Source of the DNA: Clostridia bacterium
GTDB lineage: Bacteria; Bacillota; DSM-16504; Desulfitibacterales; Desulfitibacteraceae
DNA length: 11,063 bases
Reading direction: 5' to 3'
Assembly (NCBI GenBank): GCA_018333845.1
Contig: JAGXSK010000236.1
Span: 1-11,063, forward strand
The position numbers and the translations under genes are program-made. The notes beneath the pieces were generated by a model. It was not told where the DNA came from, ran no database searches, and saw only the letters and a list, made by a program, of their open reading frames with translations. Below are positions 5,783 through 11,063 of this stretch, piece by piece (positions within the stretch are counted from its first letter, which is position 1; every line of letters begins with the position of its first letter).

Positions 5783-6010
5783 ATATGTAATAATAGCTGT
5801 AATTGTTTTTTTGCATGTATAAATTTTTATGGTTTTTTTTGGTATGGCCACCAGGCCTTTTTAATATAACTAAATATAATAGTAGTGATTACAAATTTAA
5901 AGCAGCATTAAGCTATTTAATTGTTATGCAGCAGGAAAGCTTTTGTAAAATATTGAACTTAAACTGTTGGTTTGTTTTTTAATTAAAATCAGGGGTGTGC
6001 AAATCCTATT
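5783..6010 (+). promoter_or_regulatory. AT-rich atpI-atpB spacer with a weak terminator-like hairpin
   Basis: GGCC-ACCA-GGCC at 5846-5857 followed by TTTTT (5858-5862) resembles a weak terminator or attenuator with a 4-bp GC stem. A TATAAT at 5875-5880 follows, but without a -35 at the proper distance. Nothing coding is seen. The spacer may let the two small membrane genes be transcribed at a different level from the structural subunits. Confidence 0.3.
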
Positions 6011-6029
6011 GAAAGGGGTGAGGAGATTA

Positions 6030-6728
6030 ATGGAAGAAAAAGTAAGAGCCCTGTCAAAAATTATGGAAAAAATGACACCAGAACCTGTATTTAACATAGG
6101 ACCAGTACTCATTGATACCACAATCATCAACCAGTGGATTGCAATGTTCCTGCTTTTTGGCCTTATTTTTTGGATAACCAGAGGATTAAAATCCAGGCCA
6201 GAAGGCAAAAGGCAAGTCATAGCTGAACTAATAGTAGAATCTTTCCAGGGGCTTCTGGAAACAAACCTGGGAAAAAAGGGACGCAAATATACATCTCTTG
6301 TTGGAACTCTGTTTCTATTCATATTAACAATGAACTTGCTGTGGTTTATTCCGATTCCGGGGCTTATGCCGCCAACCACTGATTTAAGCACTACCTTTGG
6401 ACTAGCAATAACAACAATTATCACAGTTAACATTATCGGACTATTAAATAATGGTTTAAAGGGATATTTGCACCATTTTGCTGAACCATTTCCAGTAATG
6501 CTGCCCTTAAATGTTGTTGAAGAAGCTGTAAAACCTGTATCATTATCCCTGCGTTTATTTGGCAACATGTTTGGTGAAAAGGTAGCTGTAACAATTTTGT
6601 TTTTGATGTTGCCCCTGTTGATCCCAGTCCCTGTAATGCTGTTAGGAGTGCTCATGGGTGTGGTTCAGGCCTTTGTATTCACCCTGTTAACCGTAACCTA
6701 TCTAACAACTTCCATTAAAGGGCACTGA
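6030..6728 (+). CDS. atpB: F1Fo ATP synthase subunit a
   Basis: Subunit a has 232 residues and forms the two ion half-channels at the c-ring. Predicted helices include about 36-51, 90-108, 123-139, 184-205 and 207-229. The essential arginine is R175 in SLSLRLFGNM, which faces the c-ring carboxylate. Other conserved parts are NLLWFIPIPGLMPPTTDLS (102-120) and the EE pair at 164-165. The ATG at 6030 is chosen because AGGGGTGAGGAG lies 5-6 bases upstream. In-frame starts farther upstream lack this site and would add about 21 unlike residues. The length is on the short side but normal for Firmicutes. The last codons (KGH, stop) resemble a worn first unit of the 11-bp repeat that follows. Confidence 0.96.
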   Translation: MEEKVRALSKIMEKMTPEPVFNIGPVLIDTTIINQWIAMFLLFGLIFWITRGLKSRPEGKRQVIAELIVESFQGLLETNLGKKGRKYTSLVGTLFLFILTMNLLWFIPIPGLMPPTTDLSTTFGLAITTIITVNIIGLLNNGLKGYLHHFAEPFPVMLPLNVVEEAVKPVSLSLRLFGNMFGEKVAVTILFLMLPLLIPVPVMLLGVLMGVVQAFVFTLLTVTYLTTSIKGH

Positions 6729-6783
6729 TAAAAGGCACTAAAAAGGCACTAAAAAGGCACTAAAAAGGCACTAAAAAGGCACT
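6729..6783 (+). repeat. Five 11-bp tandem units between atpB and atpE
   Basis: AAAAAGGCACT occurs four times exactly (6740-6783) after one copy with a single change (6729-6739). The end of the atpB gene, 6716-6726, is a further diverged copy with two changes, so the array seems to have grown from the 3' end of atpB. It has no dyad symmetry. Confidence 0.9.
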
Positions 6784-6836
6784 AAATGCTTGGGGTTAAA
6801 AACTATTTTTCTAATTACTTGAAAGGAGGAATATCA

Positions 6837-7061
6837 ATGGAAGCTTTAGCATTTATAGGCGTTGCACTTACAATTGGTATGGCTGCTCTAGGTTCAGCTC
6901 TAGGACAAGGTAAAGCTACTGCTGTTGCTATGGAGGGTATTGCCCGTCAGCCGGAAGCTGCAGGCGAGATTAGAACAACACTTTTAATTGCCCTGGCATT
7001 TATGGAAGCTTTAACATTATTTGCTTTCGTTATTGCTATTTTAATGTGGACTAAAATTTAA
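6837..7061 (+). CDS. atpE: F1Fo ATP synthase subunit c
   Basis: This 74-residue hairpin protein is the unit of the rotor ring. Helix 1 (about 4-27) has the small-residue pattern GMAALGSALGQG. The cytoplasmic loop is ARQPEA (36-41), which contacts gamma. Helix 2 carries the ion-binding E57 in AFMEALTLF. Q24 plus E57 followed by A-L-T matches chloroplast and cyanobacterial proton rings. The Ser/Thr and Tyr positions of the sodium-binding rings (EST..Y) are A, L and F here, so protons are the likely ion. The ATG at 6837 is set by GAAAGGAGG, the strongest ribosome binding site in the operon and fitting for a subunit needed in many copies. The upstream in-frame ATG at 6786 lacks one. Confidence 0.96.
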   Translation: MEALAFIGVALTIGMAALGSALGQGKATAVAMEGIARQPEAAGEIRTTLLIALAFMEALTLFAFVIAILMWTKI

Positions 7062-7096
7062 GTGTGTTTCACCTCTATGAATTAATAACAAATTCA

Positions 7097-7138
7097 GGGC
7101 GAATGGAGGTCAATCAAAAGCGATGGCAGCATTCGCCC
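7097..7138 (+). promoter_or_regulatory. RNA hairpin in the atpE-atpF spacer
   Basis: GGGCGAATG at 7097-7105 and CATTCGCCC at 7130-7138 form a perfect 9-bp stem around a 24-nt loop. No T-run follows, so it is not a terminator. It lies 35 bases after the atpE stop and could protect the atpE message end or slow entry into atpF, whose ribosome binding site starts about 20 bases downstream. The role is inference. Confidence 0.6.
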
Positions 7139-7174
7139 ACCTACTATTTAGGCAAGAGAGGGGGGTACTCTCCA

Positions 7175-7660
7175 GTGCATTTTGAATTTTGGACAGTGGT
7201 TTTAACGGCTGTTAACGTTGGTGTTGTCATATATGTATTAAAGCTTTTATTATTTGGCCCTGTTGGCAAAATCCTGCAGGACAGGGAAGAAAGAATTGAA
7301 TCTTCTCTTGCCAAGGCAGCTGCTGCCCAAAGAGATGCTCAAGAACTTCTTGAAAAATATCAGCAGCAGATGAACGAAGCCAAAAAAGAGGCACAGGCAA
7401 TTATAGAGAGAGCCAATAAAATTGGCATGCAGACTAGAGAAGAGATTATCAAAGAGGCACAGGAAGAAGCTGCAAAAACCCTTGAAAAAACAAAAAGAGT
7501 AATACAAGGGGAAAAAGCAAAGGCCCTAGAACAAATCCGCAGGGAAGCAGCTGTCCTGGCAGTTATGGCTGCCGGTAAAGTTATCAATAAGCAGTTAGAT
7601 CCAAAACAGCATGCAGAGTTGGTCCAGGACTATATTAATGAGGTAGGCGAGATTCAATGA
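7175..7660 (+). CDS. atpF: F1Fo ATP synthase subunit b
   Basis: Subunit b has 161 residues and is the peripheral stalk. One N-terminal membrane helix (about 6-28) ends in the FGPVGKILQDRE signature, which is followed by a long, charged, alanine-rich coiled coil (about 36-140) and a delta-binding C-terminus. GTG 7175 is preferred because AGGGGGG lies about 9 bases upstream and the protein then starts MHFEFWTVV, the usual b-subunit beginning. An in-frame ATG at 7103 would add 24 unusual residues and lies inside the spacer hairpin. Another in-frame start, at 7064, lies three bases after the atpE stop. Its TGA overlaps the atpH start as ATGA, so b and delta are translationally coupled. Confidence 0.92.
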   Translation: MHFEFWTVVLTAVNVGVVIYVLKLLLFGPVGKILQDREERIESSLAKAAAAQRDAQELLEKYQQQMNEAKKEAQAIIERANKIGMQTREEIIKEAQEEAAKTLEKTKRVIQGEKAKALEQIRREAAVLAVMAAGKVINKQLDPKQHAELVQDYINEVGEIQ

Positions 7661-8211
7661 GCAACTTAGCTGTAGCAAAAAGATATGGCCAGGCTCTCTT
7701 TGATTTGGCCTCGGAAAAGAACATGCTGGATCAGCTTGAAAAGGAACTGACCCAAGTACTAGAAGTTATAGAAGAAAGCCATGAATTAAAAAAGATTTTA
7801 GAGCAGCGCCTCATAAGATCTGAAATAAAGCAGGAGATTTTCCGCAAGGTTTATTCAGGAACCATTTCTCCAGTAACAATGAATTTTTTATTATTGATTT
7901 TGCACAAAAGAAGAGAAATGGTTTTAAACCAGATTGTCAGTCAATTCTTAAACCTGGCCAATGAAGCAAGGGGAATAGTAAAGGCCCAGGTGAAATCAGC
8001 TGCCCAGCTTTCTTCCGAAGATCTGGAAAAGCTCTGTGAAAGCCTTGAAAAAATTACAGGCAAAAATATTCTCCTGGAAGCGACAGTAGATGAGAAGCTC
8101 ATTGGTGGGTTAGTTGTAAAAATTGGAGATAGAATTATTGATGGTAGTATTTCCACAAAGTTGAAGATGCTTGAAAAACATCTCAAAAGCACCAGTTTTG
8201 AACAGGAATAG
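7657..8211 (+). CDS. atpH: F1Fo ATP synthase subunit delta
   Basis: The product has 184 residues and connects the b stalk to the top of the alpha3beta3 head (OSCP equivalent). The N-terminal six-helix domain starts AVAKRYGQALFDLA (5-18). The C-terminal part has the signature GGLVVKIGDRIIDGSI followed by LKMLEKHL. The ATG lies in an ATGA overlap with atpF, with GAGGTAGGCGAG just upstream. The gene is a normal length for the family and is followed by atpA after about 11 bases. Confidence 0.95.
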   Translation: MSNLAVAKRYGQALFDLASEKNMLDQLEKELTQVLEVIEESHELKKILEQRLIRSEIKQEIFRKVYSGTISPVTMNFLLLILHKRREMVLNQIVSQFLNLANEARGIVKAQVKSAAQLSSEDLEKLCESLEKITGKNILLEATVDEKLIGGLVVKIGDRIIDGSISTKLKMLEKHLKSTSFEQE

Positions 8212-8222
8212 GGGTGAGGAAA

Positions 8223-9731
8223 TTGAGCATAAGACCCGATGAAATAAGTTCAATTTTAAAAAGCCAGATTGAAAATTTCCAGGCCCAGGTTGATGTATCT
8301 GACGTAGGAACTGTTATTCAAGTTGGTGACGGTATTGCAAGGATATACGGTCTGGAGAAAGCCATGGGTGGTGAGCTTTTAGAGTTTCCGGGAAGTATAG
8401 CCGGAATGGTTCTTAACCTGGAAGAAGATAATATTGGTTGTGTTATTCTAGGACCATATACTGGAATTAAAGAAGGAGATCAGGTCAAAAGAACTGGCCG
8501 TATCATGGACGTACCAGTAGGTGATGCCATGATAGGCAGGGTTGTAAATGCACTTGGTCAGCCCATTGATGGCAAGGGCCCAATTGAAACTAACAAAACC
8601 AGGCAAATTGAGGTAGTGGCACCTGGTGTAATCTACCGCCAGCCAGTTAACATGCCACTGCAGACGGGATTGAAATCCATTGACTCCATGGTCCCCATTG
8701 GCAGGGGCCAGAGGGAGCTGATAATTGGGGACCGCCAGACTGGGAAAACAGCTGTTGCTGTTGACACAATAATTAACCAGAAGGGCCAAGGGGTTATTTG
8801 TATCTATGTTGCCATAGGCCAGAAGGCATCAACTGTGGCCGGTGTAGTGCAGAAGCTTGAAGAAACAGGAGCAATGGATTATTCAATAGTTGTTTCTGCA
8901 GCAGCCAGTGAGCCTGCACCAATGCTGTATATTGCCCCCTATGCTGGCTGCGCAATGGGTGAGGAATTTATGTGGCAGGGCAAGGATGTGCTTGTTATTT
9001 ATGATGACCTTTCCAAGCAGGCTGCTGCATATAGAGAATTATCCCTGCTGCTGAGAAGACCTCCTGGCAGGGAAGCTTATCCGGGGGATGTTTTCTATCT
9101 CCATTCCCGTTTGTTAGAGAGGGCGGCAAGATTGAGCAAGGAGTATGGCGGTGGTTCTCTAACTGCTCTGCCCATTATTGAAACCCAGGCTGGTGACGTT
9201 TCGGCATATATTCCAACAAACGTTATCTCAATTACAGACGGTCAAATATTCCTTGAATCAGACCTTTTCTATGCAGGCTTCCGTCCGGCCATTAATGTGG
9301 GCATCTCAGTATCCAGGGTTGGTGGTGCTGCACAGATTAAAGCCATGAAGCAGGTAGCAGGCAGGCTGCGCCTTGACCTGGCCCAGTACAGGGAGCTTGC
9401 AGCCTTTGCCCAGTTTGGATCTGATCTGGACAAAGCAACCCAAGCACGTCTTGCCAGGGGAGAAAGAATGATGGAACTCCTCAAGCAGAACCAATATTCA
9501 CCAATGGCAGTAGAGGACCAGGTTGCAGCTATCTATGTAGCTGTTAATGGTCACCTGGACGATATAGCTGTAAGTGAAGTGAAAAAATTTGAAGCAGAAT
9601 TTCTTTCCTATCTCAAAAACAGCAGGCCTGAGATTTTAAAGAATATAGTAGAAACAGGCAAGCTGGAGAAGGATAATGAAGAGGCCCTGGTGGGTGTTAT
9701 CAAGGAATTCAAAGAATTATTCAGTCAGTAG
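8223..9731 (+). CDS. atpA: F1Fo ATP synthase subunit alpha
   Basis: The alpha subunit, 502 residues from TTG 8223, is the non-catalytic nucleotide-binding subunit of F1. It has an N-terminal beta-barrel (about 20-95), a central RecA-like domain with Walker A GDRQTGKT (169-176) and Walker B around VIYDDLSKQ (D261, D262), and a C-terminal helical bundle. The arginine finger is R365 in SVSRVGGAAQ, which completes the catalytic site of beta. RRPPGREAYPGDVFY and LHSRLLERAA are highly conserved. The usual Firmicute start reads MSIRPDEISS, matching TTG 8223, with AGGGGTGA about 5 bases upstream. GTG 8214 in frame would add three residues. The stop codon sits at the edge of a long 7-bp repeat array. 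Confidence 0.96.
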   Translation: MSIRPDEISSILKSQIENFQAQVDVSDVGTVIQVGDGIARIYGLEKAMGGELLEFPGSIAGMVLNLEEDNIGCVILGPYTGIKEGDQVKRTGRIMDVPVGDAMIGRVVNALGQPIDGKGPIETNKTRQIEVVAPGVIYRQPVNMPLQTGLKSIDSMVPIGRGQRELIIGDRQTGKTAVAVDTIINQKGQGVICIYVAIGQKASTVAGVVQKLEETGAMDYSIVVSAAASEPAPMLYIAPYAGCAMGEEFMWQGKDVLVIYDDLSKQAAAYRELSLLLRRPPGREAYPGDVFYLHSRLLERAARLSKEYGGGSLTALPIIETQAGDVSAYIPTNVISITDGQIFLESDLFYAGFRPAINVGISVSRVGGAAQIKAMKQVAGRLRLDLAQYRELAAFAQFGSDLDKATQARLARGERMMELLKQNQYSPMAVEDQVAAIYVAVNGHLDDIAVSEVKKFEAEFLSYLKNSRPEILKNIVETGKLEKDNEEALVGVIKEFKELFSQ

Positions 9732-9732
9732 T

Positions 9733-9851
9733 CAGAAGTCGGAAGTCGGAAATCAGAAATCAGAAATCAGAAATCAGAAATCAGAAATCAGAAGTCAGAA
9801 GTCAGAAGTCAGAAGTCAGAATTTAGAAGTCAGAAGTCAGAGTTCAGAATT
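9733..9851 (+). repeat. Seventeen 7-bp tandem units between atpA and atpG
   Basis: Seventeen gap-free heptamers follow the atpA stop, all close to CAGAA(A/G)T. The first three begin CAGAAGT, CGGAAGT, CGGAAAT. Five CAGAAAT and four CAGAAGT follow, and the last five are mixed (CAGAATT, TAGAAGT, CAGAAGT, CAGAGTT, CAGAATT). Blocks of identical neighbours indicate recent local duplication. It is an expanded simple repeat within an operon, not a CRISPR, because there are no unique spacers. Confidence 0.95.
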
Positions 9852-9876
9852 TGAAAGCAGGGGATTGCATATGATC

Positions 9877-9904
9877 TATTCTGGCTCCTGTATTCTGTAT
9901 TCTG
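9877..9904 (+). repeat. Near-complementary heptamers after the array
   Basis: TATTCTG occurs at 9877-9883, 9891-9897 and 9898-9904. Its core ATTCTG is the complement of CAGAAT found at 9817-9822 and 9845-9850. The array and these copies could therefore pair in the atpA-atpG message, just before the atpG ribosome binding site (AAAGGTGGTG, 9907-9916). Confidence 0.7.
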
Positions 9905-9924
9905 TAAAAGGTGGTGAATAACCC

Positions 9925-10779
9925 ATGGCAGGAATGCGGGATATAAAGCGGCGCATTCGAAGTGTAAAAAATACCCAGCAGATTACCAGGGCCATGAAAA
10001 TGGTTGCTGCTGCAAAGCTTAGAAAGGCCCAGGCATCTGTTATTGCAGCAAGACCTTACAGCAACAAGCTCTCTGAGGTTATGGGAAGGTTATCATCAGC
10101 CCAGAGTTCCTTTTCCCACCCATTGTTGGAGGAAAGAACCGAAGGAAAGATTGGCTTTGTGGTAATCAGTGCTGATAGGGGACTATGCGGCGGATATAAC
10201 CAGAATATTCTTCGCTTTGCCAGGAACAAAATAGACTCAATGGGCGAGGATGTGTCATTAATCTGCGTTGGCAGAAAGACCAGGGATTTTTTTGCACGCC
10301 GTAATTACAATATAAAAGAATACTATACAGACCTTGGTGACCTCCCTGATTATATCCAGGGAAGAGAGCTGGCAAGGGAAATCATGAAAATGTATAACAC
10401 CAGGGAATTTAAAAAGCTTTACCTGGTCTATACAGAATTTGGCTCAGCCATTAGCTACAAATCAAAAATGATTCCACTGCTGCCTGTCAGTCCTGAAGTT
10501 GATAAAGGGGATAAACAGGAGATAGAATACATTTATGAGCCAAGTTCAGAAGAAGTTCTAGGAACTCTTTTACCCCGTTATGTGGAAATAAATGTATTCA
10601 GGGCCTTATTGGAAGCCAAGGCTAGCGAGCACGGAGCAAGGATGACAGCCATGAGCAGTGCAACAGACAATGCAGGTGAATTAATAGATAAACTGGTCTT
10701 GTCATATAACAGGGCAAGACAAGCAGCAATTACCAAGGAAATTTCAGAAATTGTTGGCGGTGCTGCTGCATTACAATAG
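9925..10779 (+). CDS. atpG: F1Fo ATP synthase subunit gamma
   Basis: Gamma has 284 residues and is the central rotating shaft linking the c-ring to the catalytic head. Its N-terminal helix is MRDIKRRIRSVKNTQQITRAMKMVAAAKLRKA (4-35), and its C-terminal helix ends ATDNAGELIDKL..YNRARQAAITKEI.EIVGGAAAL. These form the coiled coil that rotates inside alpha3beta3. The middle Rossmann-like domain includes DRGLCGGYN (about 89-97). AAAGGTGGTG lies about 8 bases before the ATG. The 193-bp gap after atpA, filled by the heptamer array, is unusual because these genes are normally close. Confidence 0.96.
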   Translation: MAGMRDIKRRIRSVKNTQQITRAMKMVAAAKLRKAQASVIAARPYSNKLSEVMGRLSSAQSSFSHPLLEERTEGKIGFVVISADRGLCGGYNQNILRFARNKIDSMGEDVSLICVGRKTRDFFARRNYNIKEYYTDLGDLPDYIQGRELAREIMKMYNTREFKKLYLVYTEFGSAISYKSKMIPLLPVSPEVDKGDKQEIEYIYEPSSEEVLGTLLPRYVEINVFRALLEAKASEHGARMTAMSSATDNAGELIDKLVLSYNRARQAAITKEISEIVGGAAALQ

Positions 10780-10800
10780 TTGCGAAAGGAGGACCATACT

Positions 10801-11063
10801 ATGAATCGGGGAAAAATTGTACAGGTAATTGGTCCTGTAGTTGACGTTCAGTTTCCTGAGGGAAACCTTCCTGAGATATATAACGCTGTAAAGATCTTGT
10901 CAAAGGATCAAACTGAAGATACAGGCCTGGATTTTGAAATTAATATTACAATGGAGGCCATGCAGCATTTAGGAAATAACAGTGTCCGCTGCGTTGCCCT
11001 TTCCTCAACAGGCGGTTTGCAAAGGGGAATGGTAGCTGTGGATACTGGCGGGCCCATTAAGAT
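10801..11063 (+). CDS. atpD: F1Fo ATP synthase subunit beta, 5' part
   Basis: The first 87 residues of the catalytic subunit are present, and the gene continues beyond the window. The beta-barrel domain is recognisable: GKIVQVIGPVVDVQFPEG (4-21), NAVKIL, EAMQHLGNNSVRCVAL and GLQRGMVAVDTGGPI. The catalytic Walker A region lies outside. A strong AAAGGAGG at 10786-10793, 7 bases before the ATG, sets the start 21 bases after the atpG stop. The N-terminal loop SKDQTEDTGLDFEI (34-47) appears slightly longer than in many homologues. That comparison is from memory. Confidence 0.95.
   Translation, partial: MNRGKIVQVIGPVVDVQFPEGNLPEIYNAVKILSKDQTEDTGLDFEINITMEAMQHLGNNSVRCVALSSTGGLQRGMVAVDTGGPIK

Noticed and set aside
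5924..6655. A 243-codon minus-strand frame
   Set aside because: It is the antisense of atpB, with low-complexity composition and no ribosome binding site. The plus-strand protein is clearly subunit a.
7064..7174. An N-terminal extension of atpF
   Set aside because: The extra residues do not resemble subunit b, the best ribosome binding site is before GTG 7175, and the stretch holds a hairpin.
9733..9904. A CRISPR-like array
   Set aside because: The units are 7 bp and contiguous, without unique spacers, and no cas genes are near.
9676..9921. An 81-codon frame across the heptamer array giving repeats of QKSE(I/V)R
   Set aside because: It is the translation of a simple 7-bp repeat overlapping the atpA end, with no ribosome binding site and no known fold.

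Overview
The window comes from the chromosome of a low-to-moderate GC Gram-positive bacterium, most likely an anaerobic member of the Clostridia (Peptococcaceae-like). This rests on strong AGGAGG-type ribosome binding sites, frequent GTG and TTG starts, a UDP-GlcNAc 2-epimerase gene directly upstream of the ATP synthase operon (an arrangement known from Firmicutes), and the operon order atpZ-like, atpI, atpB, E, F, H, A, G, D. The genus cannot be fixed from sequence reading alone.

Left part (1-2727), accessory. A short open frame that may be the tail of a truncated cysteine-rich gene reaches the left end of a roughly 1-kb REP-associated tyrosine transposase (RAYT) element. The element is bounded by a 33-bp imperfect inverted repeat (29/33 matches) whose ends are themselves palindromic. 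Its right end stops only a few bases before the ribosome binding site of a MoaD/ThiS-type sulfur carrier gene. A tiny winged-helix protein gene and a bidirectional terminator follow. On the minus strand lies a two-gene unit: a small uncharacterised protein whose 3' end overlaps the start of an AbiEii-type nucleotidyltransferase by 11 bp. This looks like a toxin-antitoxin module.

Middle (2728-4716). A protein with two tandem MazG-type pyrophosphohydrolase domains is followed by wecB/mnaA, which supplies UDP-ManNAc for cell-surface polymers.

Right part (4717-11063). The F1Fo ATP synthase operon begins with two small membrane proteins (AtpZ-like and AtpI), then Fo subunits a, c and b, then delta, alpha, gamma and the first 87 codons of beta. 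The operon runs off the window. Together the products form the rotary ATP synthase: a and c conduct ions, b and delta form the stator, alpha and beta form the catalytic head, and gamma is the rotor shaft. The c subunit resembles the chloroplast/cyanobacterial proton type around its ion site.

The least ordinary feature is the non-coding DNA. The spacers around and inside the atp operon carry unrelated short tandem arrays: 2 x 13 bp before the operon, 2 x 18 bp between atpI and atpB, 5 x 11 bp between atpB and atpE, and 17 x 7 bp between atpA and atpG. A 9-bp perfect-stem hairpin sits between atpE and atpF. The heptamer array is followed by heptamers of near-complementary sequence and could fold in the mRNA. 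No RNA genes or CRISPR arrays were seen.
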